A stretch of 64,000 bases of DNA from Allorhizobium borbori (GCF_014196535.1 NZ_JACIDU010000002.1:186001-250000), one strand, 5' to 3'. Positions 45,492 to 59,487 are shown, numbered from the stretch's first letter. Notes: generated by a model not told the origin, from the letters alone. Made by a program: numbers and translations.

Positions 45492-47912
45492 ATGGCGAAA
45501 GTACCAGCCACCGAACGCAAGACCGAAGCCAAGACCGCGCCGCCCGACGCGAGCGCGACGCTCAGCTATCGCGCCATTCCGGGCGTCGCCGATGAAATGC
45601 TGGATACGGCCGGCAATGTCCGTCCGGTCTGGCAGCCCATGCTGGCGGCGCTGGGACGCATGAGCGCCCATGAGCGCGGTGAACGCTTCGCCCGTGCCGA
45701 CCGCTATCTGCGCGATGCCGGCGTGTTCTACCGCGCCTATGGCGCACAGGGCAGCGCCGAACGCCCCTGGCCTATCAGCCATGTCCCCGTTCTGATCGCC
45801 GAGAAGGAATGGGAAGCGCTGGCCGAAGGGCTGAAGCAGCGCGCCGAGCTTCTGGAAACCGTGGTCGCCGATATCTACGGCGCCAACGATCTGGTGCGCG
45901 AAGGCTTCATTCCCCCGGCGCTGATCGCCTCCAACCCTGAATTCCTGCGCCCGTTGGTCGGCGTCGCACCGCCCGGCGGCCACTACCTGCATTTCTGTTC
46001 CTTCGAAATCGGCCGTGGGCCGGACGGGAACTGGTGGGTACTCGCAGACCGCACACAGGCGCCCTCGGGCGCCGGTTTTGCACTGGAAAACCGTGTGGCG
46101 ACCGCCCGCGCCTTCTCCGACATCTACGCCGAAAGCCATGTGCACCGCCTCGCCTCCTTCTTCGGTGCTTTCCGCAATGCGCTTCAGGCCTGCAAGAAGA
46201 CCGCCGACGACCGCATCGCCGTTCTGACGCCCGGCCCCGCCAATGAAACCTATTTCGAACACGCCTATATCGCCCGTTATCTCGGTTTCATGCTGCTGGA
46301 GGGTGAAGATCTGGCGGTGGTGAACAACCGCGTGATGGTGCGCACCGTCTCCGGCCTGAAGCCGGTCAGCGTGCTGTGGCGTCGTCTGGATGCCGCCTAT
46401 TCCGACCCGCTGGAACTGAACCAGAATTCACACATCGGCACGCCGGGCCTGACACAGGCCGTCCGCGCCGGCAATGTGACCATGGTCAACGCGCTTGGCT
46501 CCGGTATTCTTGAAACCCGTGCGCTGCTTGCCTTCCTGCCGACGCTCTGTCGCAAACTGCTGGGCGAAGAACTCAAGCTGCCGTCCATCGCCACCTGGTG
46601 GTGCGGCCAGCCAGCCGAGCGTGAGCATGTAACGCGCAATATCGACCGCATGGTCATCGGCCCGGCCTATTCCTGCCTGCCCTTCTTCGACGATCACGGC
46701 CAGTCCGTGCTGGGTTCGACGCTGCGCAGGAACGCCAAGACTTCCATGACCGAATGGCTGGCCAGCGACGGCGCCCGCCTCGTCGGTCAGGAGGCCGTAA
46801 CCCTTTCCACGACCCCCGCCTTCATCGATGGCAAGCTGACGCCGCGCCCCATGTCGCTGCGCGTTTTTGCGGCCCGCACGGCGGATGGCTGGCAGATCAT
46901 GCCCGGCGGCTTCGCCCGCATCGGAGCAGGCGACAATGTCGCGGCGATCGCCATGCAGTCGGGCGGCATGGCCGCCGATGTCTGGATCGTCTCGAACAAG
47001 CCGGTCGAGGTGACGACGCTTCTGCCGCCGGAACAGGAGTTTGCCCGCAACCTGCCCGGCGCCCTGCCGAGCCGCGCCGCCGACAATCTGTTCTGGCTTG
47101 GCCGCTATATCGAGCGCGCCGAAGGGGCCTTGCGCATTCTGCGCGCCTGGCACGCACGCTTCGCCGAAAACGCCGATCCGACACAACCGCTGCTGGCCTA
47201 TGTGTCGGCTTATCTTGCCGATGTCGATATCGACAGCAAGGAAGGCGTGCCGGCCAGCCTGCTCGGCAACATCGACAGCGCCGTCTATTCCGCCTCGAAC
47301 ATCCGCGACCGCTTCTCCCCCGATGGCTGGCTGGCGCTGAACGATCTGGCCAAGACCGCCCGCCGCTTCCACGAGAAAGTGCAGCCGGGAGACGATGCCT
47401 CGCACGCCATGACCATTCTCCTGCGCAAGCTTGCGGGCTTTGCCGGCCTGGTGCACGAAAACATGTACCGCTTCACCGGCTGGCGCTTCCTGACGATCGG
47501 CCGCATGCTGGAACGCGGCCTGCACATGACGCGCCTGCTCGGCCATATGTCCAAAGAGGATACGCCGGACGGCGCGCTCGACATGCTGCTGGAAATCGGC
47601 GACAGCGTGATGACCCACCGCCGCCGCTACAATGTCTCGACAGCGCGGCTGACCGTCACCGACCTTCTGGCGCTCGACCCGCTCAACCCGCGCTCGATCC
47701 TGTTCCAGATGAACGAGATCCGGCAGGAGGTGGAGCAACTGCCCCAGGCCTTCGTCAACGGCCAGATGTCGCCCTTCTACCGTGAAGCCATGCGCATGCA
47801 GGCGAATCTCGCCGTCATGACCCCCGATGCGATGAACGCCGCCGTTTACCGGCAGCTCGAACAGGATCTCGAACATCTGTCCGACATTCTGGCGCAAACC
47901 TATCTGAGCTGA
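45492..47912 (+). CDS. Circularly permuted ATP-grasp fused to alpha-E domain
   Basis: An 806-residue fusion of a circularly permuted type-2 ATP-grasp ligase (DUF404/DUF407, about residues 90-480; VLIAEKEWEALAEGLKQRAELL in part, PFIXG-type GPANETYFEHAYIARYLG, NALGSGILET) and a C-terminal alpha-E helical domain (DUF403; from about residue 500, SRAADNLFWLGRYIERAEGALRILR in part). ATP-grasp ligases form carboxylate-amine bonds with ATP; alpha-E domains accompany them in amidoligase clusters. In other bacteria these two domains are often separate genes, so the fusion is of note but not rare. It lies between the DUF2126 and the second transglutaminase genes. Confidence 0.85.
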   Translation: MAKVPATERKTEAKTAPPDASATLSYRAIPGVADEMLDTAGNVRPVWQPMLAALGRMSAHERGERFARADRYLRDAGVFYRAYGAQGSAERPWPISHVPVLIAEKEWEALAEGLKQRAELLETVVADIYGANDLVREGFIPPALIASNPEFLRPLVGVAPPGGHYLHFCSFEIGRGPDGNWWVLADRTQAPSGAGFALENRVATARAFSDIYAESHVHRLASFFGAFRNALQACKKTADDRIAVLTPGPANETYFEHAYIARYLGFMLLEGEDLAVVNNRVMVRTVSGLKPVSVLWRRLDAAYSDPLELNQNSHIGTPGLTQAVRAGNVTMVNALGSGILETRALLAFLPTLCRKLLGEELKLPSIATWWCGQPAEREHVTRNIDRMVIGPAYSCLPFFDDHGQSVLGSTLRRNAKTSMTEWLASDGARLVGQEAVTLSTTPAFIDGKLTPRPMSLRVFAARTADGWQIMPGGFARIGAGDNVAAIAMQSGGMAADVWIVSNKPVEVTTLLPPEQEFARNLPGALPSRAADNLFWLGRYIERAEGALRILRAWHARFAENADPTQPLLAYVSAYLADVDIDSKEGVPASLLGNIDSAVYSASNIRDRFSPDGWLALNDLAKTARRFHEKVQPGDDASHAMTILLRKLAGFAGLVHENMYRFTGWRFLTIGRMLERGLHMTRLLGHMSKEDTPDGALDMLLEIGDSVMTHRRRYNVSTARLTVTDLLALDPLNPRSILFQMNEIRQEVEQLPQAFVNGQMSPFYREAMRMQANLAVMTPDAMNAAVYRQLEQDLEHLSDILAQTYLS

Positions 47913-47922
47913 TCCGAACCCC

Positions 47923-48804
47923 ATGCTTTACGACATCGCGCTCACCATCGGTTACGACTACGACACGCCGGCATCCGGCGCGCGCCACATCCTGCGCGTG
48001 CTGCCCTTGTCCATTCCCGGTCGCCAGCGGCTGATTGCCGGCTCGGTGAAGGTGTCGCCCGAGCCGGACGAGAAGTCCTCGCTGACCGATTTCTTCGGCA
48101 ACCCCACCACCGCCATCATGTATCGCTCGCAGCACGGCACGCTCGAAATCCGGATGCAGGCGCGCGTGCAGGTCGATCAGGTGGAGCCGGTGGCGGATTT
48201 CTCGCCGCTCGTCGGCAAGCTGCAGGCAGAACTGGAAGCAGTGTGGTCGATGGACGGGGACTCGCCGCATCATCTGGCGGGCCCCAGCCCACGGCTAGCC
48301 GACAATGTGGAAATTGCCGCCTATGCGCGCGCCATGATCAAGCCGGGCATGACGGTGCGCGAGGCAGCCTACGAAATCTGCAAGCGCGTCTATACCGATT
48401 TCAAATACGATCCGGAGGCGACGACCGTCGATTCCACGCCGCAGGAAGCGTTCAAGATGAAACGCGGCGTCTGCCAGGATTTCAGCCATGTGATGATCGT
48501 GGCGCTTCGCAGCCTCGGTATCCCCGCCGGTTATGTCAGCGGTTTCCTGCGCACCATTCCGCCGCCGGGCAAGGAAAGGCTGGAGGGAGCGGACGCCATG
48601 CATGCCTGGGTCCGCGTCTGGTGCGGCGAAAGCCTAGGCTATATCGAACTCGACCCGACGAACAATATTGTGGCTGGCACCGACCATATTGTCGTGGCCT
48701 ACGGACGTGACTATTCCGACGTGGCGCCGGTCATCGGTGTGCTGAAAAGCTACGGAAGTCACTCCACCCGGCAGGCCGTGGACGTGATTCCGCTCAAGAA
48801 CTGA
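47923..48804 (+). CDS. Transglutaminase-like cysteine protease family protein
   Basis: A 293-residue transglutaminase-fold protein: N-domain (IALTIGYDYDTPASGARHIL) and core with the triad Cys in KRGVCQDFSHVM, His in DAMHAWVRVW and Asp in YIELDPTNNI. These bacterial members are mostly thought to hydrolyse or exchange amide bonds. It starts 10 bases after the ATP-grasp stop and closes a three-gene cassette with an amidoligase and a ligase; a small product peptide built and processed by the three is inferred, not shown. Confidence 0.88.
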   Translation: MLYDIALTIGYDYDTPASGARHILRVLPLSIPGRQRLIAGSVKVSPEPDEKSSLTDFFGNPTTAIMYRSQHGTLEIRMQARVQVDQVEPVADFSPLVGKLQAELEAVWSMDGDSPHHLAGPSPRLADNVEIAAYARAMIKPGMTVREAAYEICKRVYTDFKYDPEATTVDSTPQEAFKMKRGVCQDFSHVMIVALRSLGIPAGYVSGFLRTIPPPGKERLEGADAMHAWVRVWCGESLGYIELDPTNNIVAGTDHIVVAYGRDYSDVAPVIGVLKSYGSHSTRQAVDVIPLKN

Positions 48805-48890
48805 CCGGTCGTTAAAATACCAAATGTCCGTTTAACGGCTTCTCCAGATTGTGACCCTACACGTCTCGCATAGGCTCACTTTAACTCTGG

Positions 48891-50108
48891 ATGATCATGA
48901 TGTTCATCGAATGGAGACTGAAGCCTCGCATGTCCCGGATGTTCAGGGACAAGCGCGGCAATTTTGCGATCATGACTGCGCTCACCCTTCCGGTGGGAAT
49001 CATTGCCATCGGTGTCGGCATTGATCTCAGCACCATGATGTCCTCGAAATCGGAACTTCAGAACGCCGCGGATTCGGCGGCGCTGGCGGCCGCCTCGGGC
49101 ATGGCGAACAAGGGCGTTACCAAGGATGCGGCAATTCTTCTTGTCGAAGACTTCGTAACTGGCCAGCTTGCCAACGAAGCGCAAAGCAGCGGTTCACGCT
49201 ACGTCCCGCCGACGACCAGCACCGTCGTCACCGAGACCACAAACGCGGATGGCGCAAAATCCTTCCGCGTCAACGTCACCACGACCTATTCGGTGCCGCT
49301 TTCGCCTTTTCTGGCGCTTCTGAACATGACCTCCCAGAACGTGGTCGTGAACAGCGAGGCTTATGCCTCACAGGAAATGAAAAGCAATCCGCTCTCCATG
49401 TATCTGGTGCTCGACAAGTCCGGCTCGATGGGTGAAAACACCGACAACGTCGATGCAGACAATCCGACCAAGAGCGTCGCCTACGACTGCTCCTACTATT
49501 CAGGCCGGCAATATGTTCAAAAGACCTGCTACCGGAGCGAAACGAACTACATCCTGAAGATCGATGCCCTGAAAACGGCCGTGACTGGCCTGATGGGGCA
49601 GTTGACGACGGCCGACAAGAATGCCCAGTTCGTGCGAACGGGCGTCTCGACCTTCGCCTCGTCCATGGAAAAGGGCACCGATCTGGAATGGGGAACGACC
49701 ACGGTCAAGAACACCACCAATGCACTTTCGGCATCCGGCGGCACCAACTCCACGGCCGCATTCCAGAAAGCCGTGCAAAAGCTGACAGCCAGCACGGAAG
49801 CCACCCTCCACAAGCAGAAGAATGGCGGCGTTCCCACCAAGTACATCGTCTTCATGACCGACGGTGACAATAACTCCTCCAGTTCGGACACTTCGACAAA
49901 GACCCAATGCGATCAGGCGCGCAAAGCTGGTATCGAGGTGTTCACCATCGGCTTCATGGTGGCCACCACCCGCGCCAACGACCTGCTGAAATACTGCGCC
50001 ACGACAACGTCGCACTATATGTCCGCCAAGAATGCCTCCGAACTGAACGATAACTTCAAGACGATCGGCATGAAGGCGACCCAGGCCATGACCCGCCTGA
50101 CGAACTGA
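48891..50108 (+). CDS. TadG-like membrane protein with von Willebrand factor A domain
   Basis: A 405-residue protein with an N-terminal TadG/TadE-type pilus segment: DKRGNFAIMTALTLPVGIIAIGVGIDL (shown whole in the gene, here in part) provides a membrane anchor. The C-terminal half is a von Willebrand factor A domain with an intact MIDAS motif, LDKSGSMGENT, and later FMTDGDNN, so it should bind a divalent metal and a protein ligand. Related proteins are pseudopilin-like components of Tad systems or stand-alone surface adhesins. No other tad gene is in the window, so it is an orphan here. Start uncertain; ATGs at 48900 and 48930 are in frame. Confidence 0.8.
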   Translation: MIMMFIEWRLKPRMSRMFRDKRGNFAIMTALTLPVGIIAIGVGIDLSTMMSSKSELQNAADSAALAAASGMANKGVTKDAAILLVEDFVTGQLANEAQSSGSRYVPPTTSTVVTETTNADGAKSFRVNVTTTYSVPLSPFLALLNMTSQNVVVNSEAYASQEMKSNPLSMYLVLDKSGSMGENTDNVDADNPTKSVAYDCSYYSGRQYVQKTCYRSETNYILKIDALKTAVTGLMGQLTTADKNAQFVRTGVSTFASSMEKGTDLEWGTTTVKNTTNALSASGGTNSTAAFQKAVQKLTASTEATLHKQKNGGVPTKYIVFMTDGDNNSSSSDTSTKTQCDQARKAGIEVFTIGFMVATTRANDLLKYCATTTSHYMSAKNASELNDNFKTIGMKATQAMTRLTN

Positions 50109-50419
50109 GACCGGGGCTCCGGCACGGCTCTACCAACGAATTCCCGATATATCGCGGCGGCGCCTTTGGGCGCCGTTTTGCGTGTATTGGGCTTTGGCTG
50201 CACCGCGCAGATGACAGCACGCCCGAATGACGCTTTCAAGACAATAATTCAAAACAAAAACAAACAGTTAAATAAATAGTCAGCCCCAGTTCCGTCAATT
50301 TTGGCGGAATGCAATTACTGTGTTGCAACTGCGCTGTAAGGGTGCGTAAACTGCCGTGGCAAATCGCGTAGCAGATTGACAGAATCAATGGCTTAGACCG
50401 AAAAACCTCCGGGGATCCC
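50109..50419 (+). other. Promoter region of the glycogen operon
   Basis: 311 bases between the TadG-like gene and glgP. After the terminator it is AT-rich (50225-50330), then carries the leader of glgP with GGGGA 7 bases before the ATG. No clear -35/-10 pair or operator could be assigned by eye. Confidence 0.6.
50158..50180 (+). terminator. Terminator after the TadG-like gene
   Basis: A 7-bp stem CGGCGCC/GGCGCCG with loop TTTG, followed by TTTT. Confidence 0.82.
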
Positions 50420-52882
50420 ATGACCAAGAAACCGTCCACAGCCGATCTTCCGCTTCCCACACCCCGCGTCTCGACGCCGGAAATTCTCGCCTCCGAGATC
50501 ATTGAACGTCTGACGTATCGCATCGGCAAGGACGTCATCGTCGCCAAGCCCCATGACTGGCTGACCGCGACCATTCTGGTCATTCGCGACCGCATCATCG
50601 ACCGCTGGATGGAATCCACCCGCGGCGTCTATAATTCCGGCGCCAAGCGCGTCTATTATCTCTCGCTCGAATTCCTCATCGGCCGCCTGATGCGCGACGC
50701 CATGTCGAACCTGCAACTGGTCGACGCGATCCGCCAGGCGCTTGAATCGCTCGGCGTCGATCTGAACGTCATTGCCGGTCTGGAGCCCGACGCCGCATTG
50801 GGCAATGGTGGTCTCGGCCGTCTCGCCGCCTGTTTCATGGAGTCCATGGCGACCGTCGACATTCCTGCTTATGGTTATGGCATTCGCTATGTCCACGGCC
50901 TGTTCCGCCAGCAGATGGCCGACGGCTGGCAGGTGGAACTGCCGGAAACCTGGCTCGCCCACGGCAACCCGTGGGAATTCGAACGCCGCGAAGCGTCCTA
51001 TGAAGTCGGCTTCGGCGGTGCGGTGGAAACCGTCAACGGCCCGGACGACAAGCCGCGTTATCTCTGGAAGCCCGCCGAGCGCGTCATCGCCACGGCCTAC
51101 GACACCCCGGTCGTCGGCTGGAAGGCCAAGCGCGTGAACACGCTGCGCCTGTGGTCGGCCCGGCCGATCGACCCGATCCTGCTCGACGCCTTCAACGCCG
51201 GCGACCACATCGGCGCGCTGCGCGAAAGCAACAAGGCGGAATCGCTGACCCGCGTTCTCTACCCCGCCGATGCAACGCCCGCCGGCCAGGAACTGCGCCT
51301 GCGCCAGGAGTTCTTCTTCTCCTCCGCCTCGCTGCAGGACATCCTGCGCCGCCACATGCAGCAGTATCCGGATTTCACCAATCTGCCGGACAAGGTTTCC
51401 ATCCAGCTCAACGATACGCATCCGGCCATCTCCATCGCCGAACTGATGCGCCTGCTGATCGACGTGCACGGCTTCGATTTCGATCCGGCCTGGGAGATCA
51501 CCCGCAAGACCTTCTCCTACACCAACCACACGCTGCTGCCCGAAGCGCTGGAAAGCTGGCCGGTGCCGCTCATCGAGCGCATGCTGCCGCGCCACATGCA
51601 GATCGTCTATGCGATCAACGCCAAGGCCCTGCTCGAGGCCCGCAAGGAGAAGTATTTCTCCGACAACGAGATCCGTCATATCTCGCTGATCGACGAAAGC
51701 GGCGATCGCCGCGTGCGCATGGGCAATCTTGCCTTCATTGGCTCGCACTCCATCAACGGTGTTTCGGCGCTGCATACGGAACTCATGAAGGAAACGGTGT
51801 TCTCCGACCTTCACAAGCTTTATCCGGACCGCATCAACAACAAGACCAACGGCATCACGCCCCGCCGCTGGTTGCAGCAGTGCAATCCCGGCCTGACGGG
51901 TCTTTTGCGCGAGGCCATCGGCGACGAGTTCCTCGACGATGCCGAAAAGCTGACGGCGCTCGATCCCTTTGCCGAGGATGCCGGCTTCCGCGAAAAGTTC
52001 GCCGCCGTAAAGCGCACGAACAAGGTGGCGCTCGCCAACCTCGTCTACGAGCGCATGGGCATCCGCGTCGATCCCTCCGCCCTCTTCGATATCCAGATCA
52101 AGCGTATCCACGAATACAAGCGCCAGCTCCTCAACATCATCGAGGCCGTTGCGCTCTATGACCAGATCCGCTCGCATCCGGAACTGGACTGGGTGCCGCG
52201 TGTCAAGTTCTTCGCCGGCAAGGCAGCGCCGAGCTATCATAACGCCAAGCTCATCATCAAGCTGGCCAACGATGTCGCCCGCGTCATCAACAATGACCCG
52301 GCGGTGCGCGGCCTCCTGAAGGTGGTCTTCATTCCGAACTACAACGTCTCGCTGGCGGAAGTCATGGTGCCTGCCGCCGATCTCTCCGAACAGATCTCGA
52401 CCGCCGGCATGGAAGCCTCCGGTACGGGCAACATGAAGTTCGGCCTGAACGGCGCGCTGACCATCGGCACGCTCGATGGCGCCAACGTCGAAATGCGCGA
52501 GCATGTCGGTGCCGAAAACATCATCATCTTCGGCCTGACCGCCGACGAGGTGACACGCGCCCGTGCTGAAGGTCGCAATCCCCGCGCCACGATCGAAGGG
52601 TCCCGCGAACTCAGCCAGGCGCTGTCGGCCATCGCCTCGGGCGTCTTCTCGCCCGATGATCGCGGACGCTATTCGAGCCTGATCGACGGCATCTACAATC
52701 ACGACTGGTTCATGGTCGCCGCCGACTTCGATTCCTACGCCAGGGCACAGCGCGAAGTTGACGCACTGTGGATCGACCAGCCAACGTGGTACACCAAGGC
52801 GGTGCTCAATACCGCCCGGATGGGCTGGTTCTCTTCGGACCGAACCATTCGGCAATATGCTCAGGACATCTGGAGAGCTTGA
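50420..52882 (+). CDS. glgP: Glycogen phosphorylase
   Basis: An 820-residue glycogen/starch phosphorylase that releases glucose-1-phosphate from glycogen chain ends. Family motifs: YYLSLEFLIGRLMRDAM near the start, LGNGGLGRLAACFMESMAT, QLNDTHPAISIAELMRLL and the PLP-lysine region EASGTGNMKFGLNGALTIGTLDG (shown in part). Length is typical. It opens the operon glgP-glgB-glgC-glgA-pgm-glgX; its TGA overlaps the glgB ATG (TGATG), which couples their translation. Confidence 0.97.
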   Translation: MTKKPSTADLPLPTPRVSTPEILASEIIERLTYRIGKDVIVAKPHDWLTATILVIRDRIIDRWMESTRGVYNSGAKRVYYLSLEFLIGRLMRDAMSNLQLVDAIRQALESLGVDLNVIAGLEPDAALGNGGLGRLAACFMESMATVDIPAYGYGIRYVHGLFRQQMADGWQVELPETWLAHGNPWEFERREASYEVGFGGAVETVNGPDDKPRYLWKPAERVIATAYDTPVVGWKAKRVNTLRLWSARPIDPILLDAFNAGDHIGALRESNKAESLTRVLYPADATPAGQELRLRQEFFFSSASLQDILRRHMQQYPDFTNLPDKVSIQLNDTHPAISIAELMRLLIDVHGFDFDPAWEITRKTFSYTNHTLLPEALESWPVPLIERMLPRHMQIVYAINAKALLEARKEKYFSDNEIRHISLIDESGDRRVRMGNLAFIGSHSINGVSALHTELMKETVFSDLHKLYPDRINNKTNGITPRRWLQQCNPGLTGLLREAIGDEFLDDAEKLTALDPFAEDAGFREKFAAVKRTNKVALANLVYERMGIRVDPSALFDIQIKRIHEYKRQLLNIIEAVALYDQIRSHPELDWVPRVKFFAGKAAPSYHNAKLIIKLANDVARVINNDPAVRGLLKVVFIPNYNVSLAEVMVPAADLSEQISTAGMEASGTGNMKFGLNGALTIGTLDGANVEMREHVGAENIIIFGLTADEVTRARAEGRNPRATIEGSRELSQALSAIASGVFSPDDRGRYSSLIDGIYNHDWFMVAADFDSYARAQREVDALWIDQPTWYTKAVLNTARMGWFSSDRTIRQYAQDIWRA

Positions 52883-55095
52883 TGAAAAAACCACCGAAAA
52901 GCCTCGATCCGGCCCGCAAGGCCGCCAAAATTGCCCAGAGCGAGATCGAGGACATTATCGGTGGCACGCATGCCGATCCCTTCTCTCTCCTCGGCCTTCA
53001 TGATGTCGGGGAAGGGTTCGATGCGCGCTGCTTCATTCCCGGCGCGGAAGCCGTCACGGCTCAAGCTCTGGATGGCACCGCGATCGGCGAACTGGAATGT
53101 CTTCACCCCGCCGGCTTCTTTGCCGGCGCGGTGGCCATGGCAACGCAGCAGCCGGTGCGTTACCGCGCCCGGCGCGGCGATAGCGAGTGGGCGGTCACGG
53201 ACCCCTACAGCTTCTGGCCGGTTCTCGGGCCCATGGACGATTATTACGTCCGCGAGGGATCGCACCTGCGTCTGTTCGACAAGATGGGCGCGCATCCGAT
53301 GAAGCATCAGGGCGTCGATGGCGTGCACTTCGCCGTCTGGGCGCCCAATGCACGGCGCGTTTCCGTCGTCGGCGATTTCAACCATTGGGACGGCCGCACC
53401 CACGTCATGCGACTCAGGATCGACACCGGCATCTGGGAAATCTTCGCGCCCGACGTGCCGGTCGGTTCGGCCTACAAGTTCGAGATCATCGGTGTCGACG
53501 GCAATGTGCTGCCGCTCAAGGCCGACCCCTATGCCCGCCGCAGCGAACTTCGTCCGGCAACCGCCTCGGTTGTTACCGCCGAACTCGAGCAGGAATGGGA
53601 AGACGAAGCCCACATGGCGTTCTGGGCCAAGGCCGATCAGCGCCGCCAGCCCATTTCGATCTACGAAGTACATGCGGGTTCCTGGCAGCGCAATGCCGCA
53701 GGCGGCTTCCTGACCTGGGATGAACTCGCCGAACGGCTGATCCCCTACTGCGTCGACATGGGCTTCACCCATATCGAGTTCCTGCCGGTGTCCGAGCACC
53801 CCTTCGACCCCTCCTGGGGTTATCAGACGACAGGGCTTTATGCGCCGAGCGCCCGCTTCGGCGAGCCGGAAGGTTTTGCCCGCTTCGTCAACGGCTGCCA
53901 CAAGGTCGGCATCGGCGTCATTCTGGACTGGGTGCCGGCCCACTTCCCGCGCGACGACCACGGCCTGCGCCTGTTCGACGGCACCGCGCTCTATGAGCAC
54001 GAGGACCCGCGTCAGGGCTACCATCCGGACTGGCAGACCTCGATCTACAATTTCGGTCGCAACGAAGTTTCGTCCTACCTCATCAACAACGCGCTCTACT
54101 GGACGGAGAAGTTCCACGTTGACGGGTTGCGCGTCGATGCGGTGGCCTCGATGCTCTATCTCGACTACTCCCGCAAGGAGGGCGAGTGGGTGCCGAACGA
54201 ATATGGCGGCCGCGAAAATCTGGAGGCCGTGCGCTTCCTCCAGCACATGAACAAGTTCGTCTATGGCGGCCATGCCGGCGCAATGACCATTGCCGAGGAA
54301 TCGACCTCCTGGCCGAAGGTTTCCCAGCCGGTACACGAAGGCGGGCTCGGCTTCGGCTTCAAGTGGAACATGGGCTTCATGCACGACACGTTGCGTTACC
54401 TGTCGCGCGATCCGCTCTATCGCAAGTATCACCATCAGGAGATCACCTTCGGCCTGCTCTATGCCTTCGCCGAAAACTTCGTCCTGCCGCTCAGCCATGA
54501 CGAAGTGGTGCATGGCAAGGGGTCGCTGATCGCCAAGATGGCCGGCGACGACTGGCAGAAATTCGCCAACCTGCGTGCCTATTACGCCTTCATGTGGGGC
54601 TATCCCGGCAAGAAGCTCTTGTTCATGGGCCAGGAATTCGCGCAATGGAGCGAGTGGAGCGAGGCCCGCTCGCTGGACTGGAACCTGACGCAGTATCCGC
54701 TGCACGAGGGCATGCGCCGGCTGGTACGCGACCTCAACTTCACCTACCGGGCCAAGCCGGCGCTTTATGAGCGCGACTGCGAACCGGAAGGGTTCCGTTG
54801 GCTCATCGTCGATGACCACGACAACTCGGTCTTTGCCTGGCTACGCGAAGCGCCAGGCCAGAAGCCGATTGCGGTCATCTGCAATTTCACACCCGCCTAC
54901 AAGGAGAATTACTGGCTTCCCCTGCCATCCGGCGGGCGCTGGCGGGAAATTCTCAACACCGATGCCGAGATCTACGGGGGTAGCGGCAAGGGCAACGGCG
55001 GACGTGTGGAGGCCGTCGTCAACATCGATGGCGCAAGCGGCGCGGTGATTACGCTACCGCCGCTCGCCACCATCATGCTGGAACCGGAAAACTGA
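52882..55095 (+). CDS. glgB: 1,4-alpha-glucan branching enzyme
   Basis: A 737-residue GH13 branching enzyme that makes alpha-1,6 branches in glycogen. Order of domains: N-terminal segment ([14 protein letters not shown]), CBM48 ([21 protein letters not shown], in part), catalytic barrel with [19 protein letters not shown] carrying the nucleophile Asp, [12 protein letters not shown] with the acid Glu, [15 protein letters not shown] with the third Asp, and a C-terminal beta domain. The ATG overlaps the glgP stop by one base; ORF extension upstream overlaps glgP and is ignored. Confidence 0.97.
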   Translation: MKKPPKSLDPARKAAKIAQSEIEDIIGGTHADPFSLLGLHDVGEGFDARCFIPGAEAVTAQALDGTAIGELECLHPAGFFAGAVAMATQQPVRYRARRGDSEWAVTDPYSFWPVLGPMDDYYVREGSHLRLFDKMGAHPMKHQGVDGVHFAVWAPNARRVSVVGDFNHWDGRTHVMRLRIDTGIWEIFAPDVPVGSAYKFEIIGVDGNVLPLKADPYARRSELRPATASVVTAELEQEWEDEAHMAFWAKADQRRQPISIYEVHAGSWQRNAAGGFLTWDELAERLIPYCVDMGFTHIEFLPVSEHPFDPSWGYQTTGLYAPSARFGEPEGFARFVNGCHKVGIGVILDWVPAHFPRDDHGLRLFDGTALYEHEDPRQGYHPDWQTSIYNFGRNEVSSYLINNALYWTEKFHVDGLRVDAVASMLYLDYSRKEGEWVPNEYGGRENLEAVRFLQHMNKFVYGGHAGAMTIAEESTSWPKVSQPVHEGGLGFGFKWNMGFMHDTLRYLSRDPLYRKYHHQEITFGLLYAFAENFVLPLSHDEVVHGKGSLIAKMAGDDWQKFANLRAYYAFMWGYPGKKLLFMGQEFAQWSEWSEARSLDWNLTQYPLHEGMRRLVRDLNFTYRAKPALYERDCEPEGFRWLIVDDHDNSVFAWLREAPGQKPIAVICNFTPAYKENYWLPLPSGGRWREILNTDAEIYGGSGKGNGGRVEAVVNIDGASGAVITLPPLATIMLEPEN

Positions 55096-55129
55096 CAGAC
55101 TGACCACAAGAAAAGCGGGAGGGACGCCC

Positions 55130-56389
55130 ATGGAAAGACGCATTCAGCCGCTGTCGCGTGACGCGATGGCTTACGTTCTTGCCGGCGGTCGCGGCAGCCG
55201 CCTCAAGGAATTGACCGACCGGCGCGCCAAGCCCGCGGTCTATTTCGGCGGCAAGGCGCGCATCATCGACTTTGCCCTTTCCAACGCCATCAACTCGGGT
55301 ATCCGCCGCATCGGCGTCGCCACCCAGTACAAGGCGCACTCGCTCATCCGCCACCTTCAGCGCGGCTGGAACTTCCTGCGTCCGGAACGCAACGAAAGCT
55401 TCGACATTCTGCCGGCCAGCCAGCGCGTGTCGGAAACGCAATGGTATGAGGGCACCGCCGACGCCGTTTACCAGAACCTCGACATCATCGAGCCCTACGG
55501 CCCGGAATACATGGTCATTCTCGCCGGCGACCATATTTACAAGATGGACTACGAGCTGATGCTCCAGCAGCACGTCGATTCCGGCGCCGATGTAACCATC
55601 GGCTGCCTGGAAGTGCCACGTGCCGAGGCGACCGGCTTTGGTGTCATGGCCGTCGATGAAAACGACGTCATCACGGATTTCGTCGAAAAGCCTGCCGATC
55701 CGCCAGGCATTCCCGGAAACCCGGAGAACTCGCTGGCCTCGATGGGCATCTACGTGTTCCACACGAAATTCCTGCTCGACCTCCTGCGCCGGGACGCCGC
55801 CGATCCGACTTCCTCGCGCGATTTCGGCAAGGACATCATCCCCTATATCGTCAAGAACGGTAAGGCGGTGGCCCACCGCTTCGCATCGTCCTGCATTCGC
55901 TCACATCTGGAAAAAGCGCCCTACTGGCGCGATGTCGGCACGATCGACGCCTACTGGCAGGCGAATATCGACCTGACGGACGTGGTGCCGGAACTCGACA
56001 TCTACGACAAATCCTGGCCGATCTGGACCTACGCGGAAATCACCCCGCCGGCCAAGTTCGTGCATGACGATGAAAACCGCCGCGGTTCGGCCGTCTCCTC
56101 GGTCATCTCCGGCGATTGCATCATCTCGGGTTCGTCGCTTTATCGAAGCCTGCTGTTCACCGGCGTGCGCGCCAATTCCTATTCGCGCCTTGAAAACGCC
56201 GTCGTGCTTCCAAGCGTCTTCGTCGGCCGGCATGCGCGCCTGCGCAATGTCGTCATCGATCATGGCGTGCAGATTCCCGAAGGGCTTGTCGTCGGTGAAG
56301 ACCCGGAACTGGACGCCAAGCGCTTCCGCCGCACGGAAAGCGGCATCTGCCTGATTACGCAGAACATGATCGACAGACTGGAGCGTTGA
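55130..56389 (+). CDS. glgC: Glucose-1-phosphate adenylyltransferase (ADP-glucose pyrophosphorylase)
   Basis: A 419-residue GlgC that makes ADP-glucose from ATP and glucose-1-phosphate, the controlled step of glycogen synthesis. Seen: [39 protein letters not shown] (parts quoted), [18 protein letters not shown] with the catalytic Asp, the substrate region [10 protein letters not shown] and VEKPADPP, and the C-terminal left-handed beta-helix ([30 protein letters not shown]). The family in this group is activated by fructose-6-phosphate and pyruvate. GGGAGG precedes the ATG. Confidence 0.97.
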   Translation: MERRIQPLSRDAMAYVLAGGRGSRLKELTDRRAKPAVYFGGKARIIDFALSNAINSGIRRIGVATQYKAHSLIRHLQRGWNFLRPERNESFDILPASQRVSETQWYEGTADAVYQNLDIIEPYGPEYMVILAGDHIYKMDYELMLQQHVDSGADVTIGCLEVPRAEATGFGVMAVDENDVITDFVEKPADPPGIPGNPENSLASMGIYVFHTKFLLDLLRRDAADPTSSRDFGKDIIPYIVKNGKAVAHRFASSCIRSHLEKAPYWRDVGTIDAYWQANIDLTDVVPELDIYDKSWPIWTYAEITPPAKFVHDDENRRGSAVSSVISGDCIISGSSLYRSLLFTGVRANSYSRLENAVVLPSVFVGRHARLRNVVIDHGVQIPEGLVVGEDPELDAKRFRRTESGICLITQNMIDRLER

Positions 56390-56391
56390 GA

Positions 56392-59467
<3,076 letters not shown>

Positions 59468-59487
59468 GGTCGCAACCGGAACCCAGC

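Noticed and set aside
42276..46262. A 1328-codon open frame on the minus strand opposite the amidoligase cassette
   Set aside because: Antisense shadow of two well-supported genes; low-complexity composition and no domain.
48891..50108. Possible Tad pilus locus
   Set aside because: Only one TadG-like gene is present; no flp, cpa or tadA-type genes are in the window.
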